A DNA stretch of 64,000 bases from SVTX01 sp045602385. Its GTDB lineage: Bacteria; Bacillota; Clostridia; Oscillospirales; CAG-272. The stretch is taken from the NCBI GenBank assembly GCA_045602385.1, contig JAZSBL010000023.1, forward strand, positions 70,132 through 134,131, in the 5' to 3' direction. This document shows positions 8,204-15,046 of the stretch, in pieces (position 1 is the stretch's first letter; every line of letters starts with the position of its first letter). The position numbers were made by a program, and so were the translations under genes. Under the pieces are notes generated by a model that saw only the letters and a program-made list of their open reading frames with translations, was not told the origin of the DNA and did not search any database.

Positions 8204-8965
8204 ATGATACAGTTAAAAAATTCGCTTCAGATCAAAGAAATGAGAGAAGCGGGACGTATAACCGGCGAGGCACTCCTTGTGGCTCGTGAGAACATCCGTG
8301 AAGGGATTAGCACCCTTGAGCTTGACAAGATCATAAGAAATTATATCGAAAAGCAGGGTGCTAAGCCTTCCTTCCTCGGATACCACGGCTTTCCCGGAAG
8401 CGCTTGCATAAGCATAAACGACGAGGTCATTCACGGTATTCCCTCAAGGAACAGAATCTTGCGCGAGGGTGATATCGTAAAGGTCGACGTCGGAGCATAC
8501 TACAAGGGCTTTCACGGCGATGCCGCGAGAACGATTCCCGTCGGAAAGATCTCCGACGAGGCGCAAAAGCTGATTGACGTGACAAGACAGAGCTTCTTTT
8601 GCGGAATAGAGAAATTTGCCGTTGGAAACAGACTTGGCGACATCGGTCACGCAATCGATGCTCACGTCGTTGCAAACGGATTCTCGACCGTAAAGAGATA
8701 TATCGGTCACGGAATAGGTCAGGCTCTTCACGAGTCCCCCGACGTTCCCAACTTCGGAACAGAGGGCAGGGGAACGAGACTTTGCGCGGGCATGGTCCTG
8801 GCTATCGAGCCTATGGTAAATATAGGTCGCGAGGACGTCAGGGATATGAGCGACGGCTGGACGGTAAAGACCGCTGACGGCACGCTCTCCGCTCACTACG
8901 AGAACACTGTTGCTCTTACAAGCGACGGACTCATCGTAATGACGCAGCTTGAATCGGATTTTTGA
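8204..8965 (+). CDS. map: Methionine aminopeptidase, type I
   Basis: Removes the initiator methionine from nascent proteins. The 253-residue product shows the pita-bread fold landmarks: the HG near CISINDEVIHGIP, metal ligands in VDVGAYYKGFHGDAART, the catalytic His in IGHGIG, and the Glu ligands in AIEPMVN and HYENTVALT. It sits between adk and infA in the standard secretion/maturation block of the spc operon. Confidence 0.97.
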   Translation: MIQLKNSLQIKEMREAGRITGEALLVARENIREGISTLELDKIIRNYIEKQGAKPSFLGYHGFPGSACISINDEVIHGIPSRNRILREGDIVKVDVGAYYKGFHGDAARTIPVGKISDEAQKLIDVTRQSFFCGIEKFAVGNRLGDIGHAIDAHVVANGFSTVKRYIGHGIGQALHESPDVPNFGTEGRGTRLCAGMVLAIEPMVNIGREDVRDMSDGWTVKTADGTLSAHYENTVALTSDGLIVMTQLESDF

Positions 8966-9007
8966 GTTAGATTTTCTACAATTTAAAATCATGTTAGGAG
9001 AAAAATA

Positions 9008-9226
9008 ATGCCGAAGGATGACGTTATTGAATTTGAAGGCGAGGTAGTTGAGGCACTCCCCAACGCCACCTTCAAGGTGAAGCTTCCCAACGGTCATGTC
9101 GTTACAGCGCACATTTCCGGAAAGCTTCGTATGAATTATATAAGAATTTTGCCGGGTGACCACGTCACCGTTGAGGTGTCGGTTTACGACCTTACAAAGG
9201 GTCGTATCACATGGCGATCCAAATAA
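9008..9226 (+). CDS. infA: Translation initiation factor IF-1
   Basis: IF-1 is an OB-fold protein that blocks the ribosomal A site during initiation. The 72-residue product reads MPKDDVIEFEGEVVEALPNA and contains KLPNGHVVTAHISGKLRMNY, both diagnostic. TTAGGAGAAAAATA precedes the start. It lies between map and rpmJ as expected. Confidence 0.98.
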   Translation: MPKDDVIEFEGEVVEALPNATFKVKLPNGHVVTAHISGKLRMNYIRILPGDHVTVEVSVYDLTKGRITWRSK

Positions 9227-9292
9227 AAAACAAAGATTTTACCATGCCGCAAAGGCAAATAAATACTCTAAAGAAAGGTTGGTTTACAGAAA

Positions 9293-9406
9293 ATGAAGGT
9301 TAAACCGTCCGTAAAGAAGATCTGCGAGAAATGCAAGATCATTAAGAGAAAAGGTAAAGTCATGGTTATCTGCGAGAACCCCAAGCACAAGCAGAAGCAG
9401 GGTTAA
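9293..9406 (+). CDS. rpmJ: 50S ribosomal protein L36
   Basis: The smallest large-subunit protein, 37 residues, starting MKVKPSVKKICEKCK and ending ENPKHKQKQG. It has the zinc-ligand pattern C-x2-C...C...H of the C+ form. It lies between infA and rpsM, its usual place. The ribosome binding site GAAAGG lies about 15 bases upstream of the start, longer spacing than for its neighbours. Confidence 0.97.
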   Translation: MKVKPSVKKICEKCKIIKRKGKVMVICENPKHKQKQG

Positions 9407-9463
9407 TTCGAGATATACATCGACTTTGATCCAACTCAATCTATAAGGAGAGGTACAAAAAAT

Positions 9464-9832
9464 ATGGCACGTATAGCAGGTGTTGATATTCCCAATAACA
9501 AGCGCGTTGAGATCGCCCTTACCTATATCTACGGTATCGGCCGCAAGAGCGCTAATGATATCCTTGTAGCTACAGGTATCAATCCTGATACCAGAGCTAA
9601 GGATCTTACTGAGGAAGAAATTGCTAAGCTCCGTGATGTTATCGAAAGCTCTTACACCGTTGAAGGTGACCTCCGCAGAGAAGTCGCTCTTAACATTAAG
9701 AGAATGGTAGAGGTTAACTGCTACCGCGGTATCAGACACAGAAAAGGTCTTCCCGTAAGAGGTCAGAGAACAAAGACCAATGCGAGAACAAGAAAAGGTC
9801 CCGCAAAGACCATCGCAAACAAGAAGAAATAA
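9464..9832 (+). CDS. rpsM: 30S ribosomal protein S13
   Basis: S13 lies in the head of the small subunit and contacts P-site tRNA. The 122-residue product starts MARIAGVDIPNNKRVEIALT and carries the C-terminal signature YRGIRHRKGLPVRGQRTKTN. It opens the alpha operon segment; rpsK follows after 18 bases. Confidence 0.98.
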   Translation: MARIAGVDIPNNKRVEIALTYIYGIGRKSANDILVATGINPDTRAKDLTEEEIAKLRDVIESSYTVEGDLRREVALNIKRMVEVNCYRGIRHRKGLPVRGQRTKTNARTRKGPAKTIANKKK

Positions 9833-9850
9833 AAGGAGTGGCAAATAAAA

Positions 9851-10246
9851 ATGGCAAAGGTTACTAAAAAAGTCGTTAAAAAGCGCCGCGAAAGAAAAAA
9901 TATTGAAAAGGGTGCTGTTCACATTCAGTCCACTTTCAATAACACAATCGTAACTATCACAGACGTTTACGGAAACGCAATCTCTTGGGCTTCCGCAGGT
10001 GAGCTCGGCTTCAAGGGCTCCAGAAAGTCTACTCCCTTCGCAGCTCAGTCCGCTTCTGAGACAGCAGCTCGCGCAGCAGTTGAGCACGGCCTCAAGTCTG
10101 TTGAAGTTTACGTTAAGGGTCCCGGTTCGGGACGTGAATCCGCAATCCGTGCTCTTGAGACGGTAGGACTCCAGATTACTCTTATCAAGGACGTTACTCC
10201 TATCCCTCACAACGGTTGCAGACCGCCTAAGCGCAGACGCGTTTAA
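9851..10246 (+). CDS. rpsK: 30S ribosomal protein S11
   Basis: S11 lies on the platform of the small subunit near the E site. The 131-residue product has the NNTIVTITDVYGNAISWASA and KGPGSGRESAIRAL blocks and ends with the invariant NGCRPPKRRRV. Its N terminus is Lys/Arg rich, as usual. rpsD follows after 21 bases. Confidence 0.98.
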   Translation: MAKVTKKVVKKRRERKNIEKGAVHIQSTFNNTIVTITDVYGNAISWASAGELGFKGSRKSTPFAAQSASETAARAAVEHGLKSVEVYVKGPGSGRESAIRALETVGLQITLIKDVTPIPHNGCRPPKRRRV

Positions 10247-10267
10247 TCTTACAGGAGGTTTAGAATT

Positions 10268-10894
10268 ATGGCAAGATATACAGGTCCCGCATGCAAGCTC
10301 TGCCGTAGAGAGGGCAAGAAGCTTTACCTCAAGGGTGAGAGATGCACAAGCGGTAAGTGCGCACTTGAGCGCAGAAGCACAGCTCCCGGCCAGCACGGCG
10401 CAGCTAAGAAGAAAATGGGCGAGTACGGTGTTCAGCTCCGTGAAAAGCAGGCTACAAGAAGATACTACGGTGTTCTTGAAAAGCAGTTCAAGAACTACTA
10501 CGCAGAGGCTGACCGCAAGGAAGGCATGACAGGTGAGAACCTTCTCGTTCTCCTTGAGCGTCGTCTTGATAACACTGTTTACAGAATGGGTCTCGCTGAG
10601 TCCCACAAGGAAGCTCGTCAGCTTGTTCTCCACGCACACTTCACTCTTAACGGCAAGAAGGTAAATGTTCCTTCTATCCTCGTTAAGCCCGGTGACGTTA
10701 TCGCAGTTAAGGAAGCAAGCCGCGCATCCGCTAAGTTCAAGGCACTCGCTGAGGCACTTGAGAGCAAGACAGCTCCGAAGTGGCTTGACGTTGATAAGAC
10801 AAATCTTCAGGCTAAGGTCGTTTCTATGCCTGCAAGAGAAGATATTGACTTCGATTTCAACGAACAGCTTATCGTCGAGCTCTACTCCAAGTAA
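10268..10894 (+). CDS. rpsD: 30S ribosomal protein S4, zinc-binding
   Basis: S4 is a primary 16S binder and, in Bacillota, an autorepressor. The 208-residue product carries an N-terminal zinc site formed by Cys9, Cys12, Cys26 and Cys31, then the S4 RNA-binding domain (LLVLLERRLDNTVYRMG). The inclusion of rpsD between rpsK and rpoA is typical of Clostridia; in Bacillus rpsD stands alone. A 108-base spacer with no gene follows before rpoA. Confidence 0.98.
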   Translation: MARYTGPACKLCRREGKKLYLKGERCTSGKCALERRSTAPGQHGAAKKKMGEYGVQLREKQATRRYYGVLEKQFKNYYAEADRKEGMTGENLLVLLERRLDNTVYRMGLAESHKEARQLVLHAHFTLNGKKVNVPSILVKPGDVIAVKEASRASAKFKALAEALESKTAPKWLDVDKTNLQAKVVSMPAREDIDFDFNEQLIVELYSK

Positions 10895-11002
10895 TACCGC
10901 ATAAACGTTCTTTGCGGTGTTACTTTGAGCCGCGCAGTCCGTTTAATAAAGCAAATACAATTCGCTTTTCCCAAAAATTTATTTTAGGAGGTTTTATTTG
11001 GA

Positions 11003-11980
11003 ATGATAGAGATAGAGAAGCCCAATATTACTACCGCTGAAATGAGTGAGGACGGTTCCTACGGAACGTTCGTCATTGAGCCCCTTGAAAGAGGCTTCGG
11101 TCAGACTCTCGGAAACTCATTGAGAAGAGTTCTTCTGAGCTCTCTCCCCGGATATGCGGTAACAAATATCAAGATCGACGGAGTACTTCATGAGTTCTCC
11201 ACTATTCCCGGAGTTACTGAGGACGTTACAGAGATCGTTCTTAACGTTAAGGGTATCATCGCTAAGCTTAATAACTGCCAGGGCCCCAAGACCGTATTTA
11301 TTGACGTTGTTGGTGAGCACGAGGTTACTGCAGGTGATATCAAGCAGGATTCCGATATAGAGATCCTCAATCCCGAGCATCACATCGCTACTGTTGGCGA
11401 AAATGAAAGATTCTACATGGAGCTTACATTCAACTGCGATCGCGGTTACGTTTCGCAGGAGCGCAACAAGCAGCTTCACTCGGATATAAACGGTCTTAAC
11501 GCGCCCATGCCCGTTAATACCATCTACACCGATTCGATCTACACACCTGTTTACAAGGTAAATTATGAGGTTGAAAGCACCCGTTCCGGTAGCAACACCG
11601 ATCTTGATAAGCTCACGATCAACGTACTTACCAACGGCACAATCTCAGCTAAGGAAGCGGTTTCCCTCGGAGCCAAGATTCTCAATGAGCATCTCAACTT
11701 GTTTGTAGAGCTTTCAGACGATGCAAAGAAGGTTGGTATTATGGTTGAGAGAGAAGAAACCATTAAGGAAAAGGTTCTTGAGATGACCATTGAGGAACTT
11801 GACATGTCTGTCCGTAGCTTCAATTGTTTGAAGCGCGCAGGCATTGACACTGTCGAAGACCTTACAAATCGCACCGAAGAGGATATGATCAAGGTTCGTA
11901 ACCTCGGTAAGAAATCGCTTGACGAAGTTATCCAGAAGCTCCACTCGCTCGGTCTTGACCTTAAGCGCGAAGAGGAGTAA
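11003..11980 (+). CDS. rpoA: DNA-directed RNA polymerase subunit alpha
   Basis: Alpha subunit that nucleates core RNA polymerase assembly. The 325-residue product has the N-terminal dimerisation domain (EPLERGFGQTLGNSLRRVLL near residues 27-46) and the C-terminal domain with its helix-hairpin-helix (SFNCLKRAGIDTVEDL), which binds UP elements and activators. It follows rpsD after 108 bases and precedes rplQ after 44 bases. Confidence 0.98.
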   Translation: MIEIEKPNITTAEMSEDGSYGTFVIEPLERGFGQTLGNSLRRVLLSSLPGYAVTNIKIDGVLHEFSTIPGVTEDVTEIVLNVKGIIAKLNNCQGPKTVFIDVVGEHEVTAGDIKQDSDIEILNPEHHIATVGENERFYMELTFNCDRGYVSQERNKQLHSDINGLNAPMPVNTIYTDSIYTPVYKVNYEVESTRSGSNTDLDKLTINVLTNGTISAKEAVSLGAKILNEHLNLFVELSDDAKKVGIMVEREETIKEKVLEMTIEELDMSVRSFNCLKRAGIDTVEDLTNRTEEDMIKVRNLGKKSLDEVIQKLHSLGLDLKREEE

Positions 11981-12024
11981 TCCAACACTTATATTATTAA
12001 ATTAAGCAGAAGGAGGGACATGCA

Positions 12025-12381
12025 ATGCCCGGAACCAGAAAACTTGGCAGACCTACCGCACACAGACAAGCTATGCTTCGCGGAATGGTTACCCTGCTGC
12101 TTGAGAACGGACAGGTTGAGACAACTCTCACCAGAGCGAAAGAGGTTCGTTCCATCGCAGAAAAAATGATCACACTTGGCAAAAAGAATACACTCGCAAG
12201 CCGCAGAGCTGCTCTTGCATACATCACCAAGGAAGACGTAGTTACAAAGCTTTTCGCTGAAATCGCTCCTAAGTACGCATCCAGAAACGGTGGTTACACT
12301 CAGATCCTCAAGATCGGTGCTCGCCGCGGTGACGCTGCAGAGATGGCAATCGTTCGTCTTATCGACGAGGCTGCTGAATAA
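12025..12381 (+). CDS. rplQ: 50S ribosomal protein L17
   Basis: L17 lies near the exit tunnel. The 118-residue product starts MPGTRKLGRPTAHRQAMLRG and has the bacterial L17 length and charge pattern. It closes the alpha operon; a strong terminator follows 22 bases after its stop. The ribosome binding site is AGAAGGAGGGACATGCA. Confidence 0.98.
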   Translation: MPGTRKLGRPTAHRQAMLRGMVTLLLENGQVETTLTRAKEVRSIAEKMITLGKKNTLASRRAALAYITKEDVVTKLFAEIAPKYASRNGGYTQILKIGARRGDAAEMAIVRLIDEAAE

Positions 12382-12403
12382 TCTTTTTACTGAAGATAAA
12401 AAA

Positions 12404-12432
12404 GGAAGATGCCCACGGGCATCTTCCTCTTT
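12404..12432 (+). terminator. Rho-independent terminator of the S10-spc-alpha operon
   Basis: GGAAGATGCCC pairs with GGGCATCTTCC around a 2-4 base loop and is followed by TCTTTTG. It lies directly after rplQ and ends the ribosomal transcription unit. Confidence 0.9.
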
Positions 12433-12495
12433 TGTTATAAATAGTATTATTTATAGACTATTGTATCATATATAGCCCGCAATTCAAGGACACAC

Positions 12496-12511
12496 AGTCT
12501 ATAATTAGACT
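12496..12511. promoter_or_regulatory. Palindromic candidate operator upstream of XRE gene
   Basis: AGTCTA-TAAT-TAGACT is a perfect 16-bp inverted repeat 25 bases before the start of the XRE regulator. A further half-site TAGACTA lies at 12454-12460. The central TATAAT could itself be a -10 box. Autorepression is inferred from this position alone. Confidence 0.4.
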
Positions 12512-12535
12512 ATAAGATATAATAAGGAGGCTAAT

Positions 12536-12778
12536 ATGAATACATATACGGCTGTTAAAATTAGACTTTTAAAATTGTGTGACGAGAAGGGCGTTTCTAT
12601 TCATAAGCTTGCGATGGATTCCGCTGTCCCGCCCTCTACAATAAAAAATATATTGTACGGAAAGAGCAGGAATCCCGGTATTGTAACCCTTAAAATGCTT
12701 TGCGACGGACTTGGTATATCACTTATCGAGTTTTTTAATGCAATTGAGTTTGAGCATCTTGAGCAGGAGATCAAATAA
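12536..12778 (+). CDS. Small XRE-family helix-turn-helix regulator
   Basis: A single-domain Cro/CI-type DNA-binding protein of 80 residues. The helix-turn-helix is at about residues 20-50 (SIHKLAMDSAVPPSTIKNIL), followed by LKMLCDGLGISLIEFF. It has no effector domain. It stands between the ribosomal operon terminator and mgtE. The palindrome at 12496-12511 suggests self-regulation. It is clearly of the same family as the XRE protein at 55982-56218. Its targets beyond its own promoter are unknown; control of the following mgtE is possible but not supported by any site seen. Confidence 0.85.
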   Translation: MNTYTAVKIRLLKLCDEKGVSIHKLAMDSAVPPSTIKNILYGKSRNPGIVTLKMLCDGLGISLIEFFNAIEFEHLEQEIK

Positions 12779-12864
12779 AAGGATAATTAATATTTCTTTT
12801 CCCCGAACAGGGAATAATACAGTTACCAAAACCTTTTTTATATACGGTAGAGGAGGGGAAGAAT

Positions 12865-14355
12865 ATGGATGAGAAAGATAAGGATATCCTTGAGAATGAG
12901 GATAACAAGAGCATCCCGGAGCAGGCCGAGGAGCAGTATGAAAATGCCGAGGAGCTCCGCGAGGAACAGATCGAGGATAAGTTTGCCGAATGTAAGCGAT
13001 TGTTTGAAGAGAAACAATATGCTGCCTTTACAAGGGCTATAGAGGAGTTGAACCCCGTAGACGCCGCAGATTTTTTCTCTGAGCTTGAATATGAGAAGAT
13101 ACCTACTGTGTTTAAACTCGTCCACAAGGACCGCTTAGCGGAAATTTTTGCCGAGCTTGACGCCGACGTGCAGGAGAAGATCATTACTTCAATGACCGAT
13201 CGAGAGATCAGATATATCGTTGAGGAGCTCTTCCTGGATGACGCGGTTGACATGATCGAGGAGCTGCCCGCAAACGTTGTCGCTCGTGTTATGAAGGCGG
13301 CGACACCGGAGACAAGAAAAGAGATCAACAAATTCCTCGCATATCCTGAGAACAGCGCGGGAAGTGTAATGACCTCCGAGTTTATAAACCTGCACAAGAG
13401 CATGACCGTGTCTGATGCGATAGAGCATATCAGGCGCATAGGTGTGGACAAGGAAACGGTATATTCGGCTTACGTTACCGATGAAAAGAGGGTTCTGGAG
13501 GGCACGATTTCCTTCAAAGATCTGCTTTTTAATAGCGATAATGAAACCATAGATTTAATATGTAACAAAGAGTTTATATACGCCTACACGACCGATGACC
13601 AGGAGTACGTTGCTGATACCATTGCAAAATACGGACTTTTGGCGCTTCCCATTGTTGACAGAGAGATGCGTCTTGTCGGTATCGTTACCGTCGACGACGC
13701 TATTGACGTCATCCAGGAGGAGGCAACTGAGGATATCGAGATCATGGCGGCTATTACACCGTCTGACAAGCCCTATTTGAAGACCACTGTTTTTGAGACC
13801 TGGAAGAACCGTTTTCCGTGGCTTTTGGTGCTGATGCTTTCCGCGATATTCTCAAGCGCGATCATTACGCATTACGAGAGTGCGATCGGAACATACGCGA
13901 TCCTTACCGCCTTCTTTCCGATGCTTATGAACACGGGAGGTAATGCGGGAAGTCAGTCGTCTGTTGCGATCATCCGCGCAATGTCGCTTGACGAGATCGG
14001 AAAAAGGGACTTCTGGCGTGTTGTCTGGAAGGAGTTTCGTGTTTCTGTTCTTTGCGCACTTGGACTTGGTGTGGTTTGTTTTATAAAGACGATTGCCATT
14101 GACTTTAAGTTCGCTGCCGTTGAGGTGCTTCCAAACGGCGCGGTACAGGATAATCTTATGATCGCGTTTATCGTCAGTGTCACCGCGTGCTGTGCGGTCA
14201 TATTTGCAAAGCTTGTAGGTACGGTTCTTCCTATGGGAGCAAAGAAGATCGGACTTGACCCTGCGGTCATGGCTTCGCCCTTTATTACAACGATAGTTGA
14301 CACGGTCACTCTTGTTATTTATTTTGCGATAGCATCGAGCGTACTGCATTTTTGA
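12865..14355 (+). CDS. mgtE: Magnesium transporter MgtE
   Basis: Mg2+ channel/transporter of the cytoplasmic membrane. Order along 496 residues: an acidic N-terminal extension (1-35), the helical MgtE N domain (about 40-165), a CBS pair (about 170-290) that senses cytoplasmic Mg2+, and five transmembrane helices from about residue 305. The pore signature FPMLMNTGGNAGSQSS and the later DPAVMASPFITTIVDT, with the conserved Asp, are present. GAGGAGGGG precedes the start. The 86 bases upstream are too short for an Mg2+-sensing M-box riboswitch. A terminator follows. Confidence 0.96.
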   Translation: MDEKDKDILENEDNKSIPEQAEEQYENAEELREEQIEDKFAECKRLFEEKQYAAFTRAIEELNPVDAADFFSELEYEKIPTVFKLVHKDRLAEIFAELDADVQEKIITSMTDREIRYIVEELFLDDAVDMIEELPANVVARVMKAATPETRKEINKFLAYPENSAGSVMTSEFINLHKSMTVSDAIEHIRRIGVDKETVYSAYVTDEKRVLEGTISFKDLLFNSDNETIDLICNKEFIYAYTTDDQEYVADTIAKYGLLALPIVDREMRLVGIVTVDDAIDVIQEEATEDIEIMAAITPSDKPYLKTTVFETWKNRFPWLLVLMLSAIFSSAIITHYESAIGTYAILTAFFPMLMNTGGNAGSQSSVAIIRAMSLDEIGKRDFWRVVWKEFRVSVLCALGLGVVCFIKTIAIDFKFAAVEVLPNGAVQDNLMIAFIVSVTACCAVIFAKLVGTVLPMGAKKIGLDPAVMASPFITTIVDTVTLVIYFAIASSVLHF

Positions 14356-14370
14356 GTGTTTTATGATCTG

Positions 14371-14400
14371 ATCCCGCGCTTTTGCGCGGGATTTTTCTTT
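14371..14400 (+). terminator. Rho-independent terminator after mgtE
   Basis: CCCGCGC-TTTT-GCGCGGG followed by ATTTTTCTTT, 15 bases past the mgtE stop. Confidence 0.9.
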
Positions 14401-14466
14401 ACATGAATATTTCCTGTCGCGTTGTATAATAATTTAATTACCAAAAAAGAAAGGATGGGCAAAAAC

Positions 14467-14643
14467 ATGTCGCCAAAGGAATTGCTTTATATTGAAGACG
14501 CGCTTGGACATGACGTTGGAATAAAGGCGGTCTGCAAGGACGCTATTGAAAATCTGCAGGACAATGATCTGAAGGTCTTTGTAAACGAGATAGTACAAAA
14601 CCACACACAGTGCTTTAACCGTTTATACGGCTTGTTGAACTAA
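14467..14643 (+). CDS. Small protein, possible spore-coat (CotF-like) partner
   Basis: A 58-residue protein (MSPKELLYIEDALGHDVGIK...) with amphipathic helices and no membrane segment. I chose the ATG at 14467, about 12 bases after AGAAAGGA; an upstream start at 14422 would add 15 residues without its own ribosome binding site. It lies 10 bases before a CotF-like gene and has the same helical, Asn/Gln/His-rich style. Many Clostridia encode such pairs of small coat-type proteins. The function is inferred from this pairing, not from a motif. Confidence 0.7.
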   Translation: MSPKELLYIEDALGHDVGIKAVCKDAIENLQDNDLKVFVNEIVQNHTQCFNRLYGLLN

Positions 14644-14653
14644 GGAGGGTATA

Positions 14654-14905
14654 ATGAACGATAAGGAAATAATGACAAATATTCTTAACTCTGTCAAGGG
14701 AGAGTGCGATCTGTTGATGCACGGATCTATTGAGTCCTCAACACCGAACGTACACGGTGCGTTTAAGCAGAGCCTGGACGATGCGCTTTGTATGCAGAAC
14801 AAGATATACGCCAAGATGAGCGAGAAGGGCTGGTATCCTATGCAACAGGCGCAGGGAACACAGATCGATGCTGTCAAGCAGAAGTTTGCCGCGCAGCAGG
14901 GATAA
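14654..14905 (+). CDS. CotF-like spore coat protein
   Basis: The 83-residue product resembles the CotF family of small spore-coat proteins. The helices run DKEIMTNILNSVKGECDLLMH and FKQSLDDALCMQNKIYAKMS, and a C-terminal GWYPMQQAQ motif is typical of the family. It follows its small neighbour by 10 bases, with AAGGAGGG as ribosome binding site, and ends at a strong terminator. Expression during sporulation is expected from the family; I see no clear SigE or SigK promoter. Confidence 0.8.
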   Translation: MNDKEIMTNILNSVKGECDLLMHGSIESSTPNVHGAFKQSLDDALCMQNKIYAKMSEKGWYPMQQAQGTQIDAVKQKFAAQQG

Positions 14906-14940
14906 ATCCCTATAAACCCGCGTTTCTCGCGATGTAAAAA

Positions 14941-14980
14941 AGGGCGATACCACAAAGGTGTCGCCCTATTCTTTTTGTTT
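14941..14980 (+). terminator. Rho-independent terminator of the coat gene pair
   Basis: AGGGCGATACC pairs with GGTGTCGCCCT (one G-U pair) around ACAAA, followed by ATTCTTTTTG. Confidence 0.9.
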
Positions 14981-14997
14981 GGGAAGCTTTTTGGAGG

Positions 14998-15030
14998 TGC
15001 GGAAGCCTTTTTCTCGAAAAAGGTTCCGCA
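14998..15030 (-). terminator. Hairpin terminator at the 3' end of recG
   Basis: TGCGGAA (14998-15004) pairs with TTCCGCA (15024-15030), and CCTTTTT (15006-15012) pairs with AAAAAGG (15017-15023) around CTCG, with one bulge. It begins 17 bases past the recG stop on the minus strand. It belongs to a family of C/T5-A5/G hairpins seen at several sites in the window. Confidence 0.7.
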
Positions 15031-15046
15031 AATCTCTCAGCATTTG

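Noticed and set aside
12779..12864. M-box Mg2+ riboswitch before mgtE
   Set aside because: Only 86 bases lie between the XRE stop and mgtE, too short, and no M-box motifs are seen.
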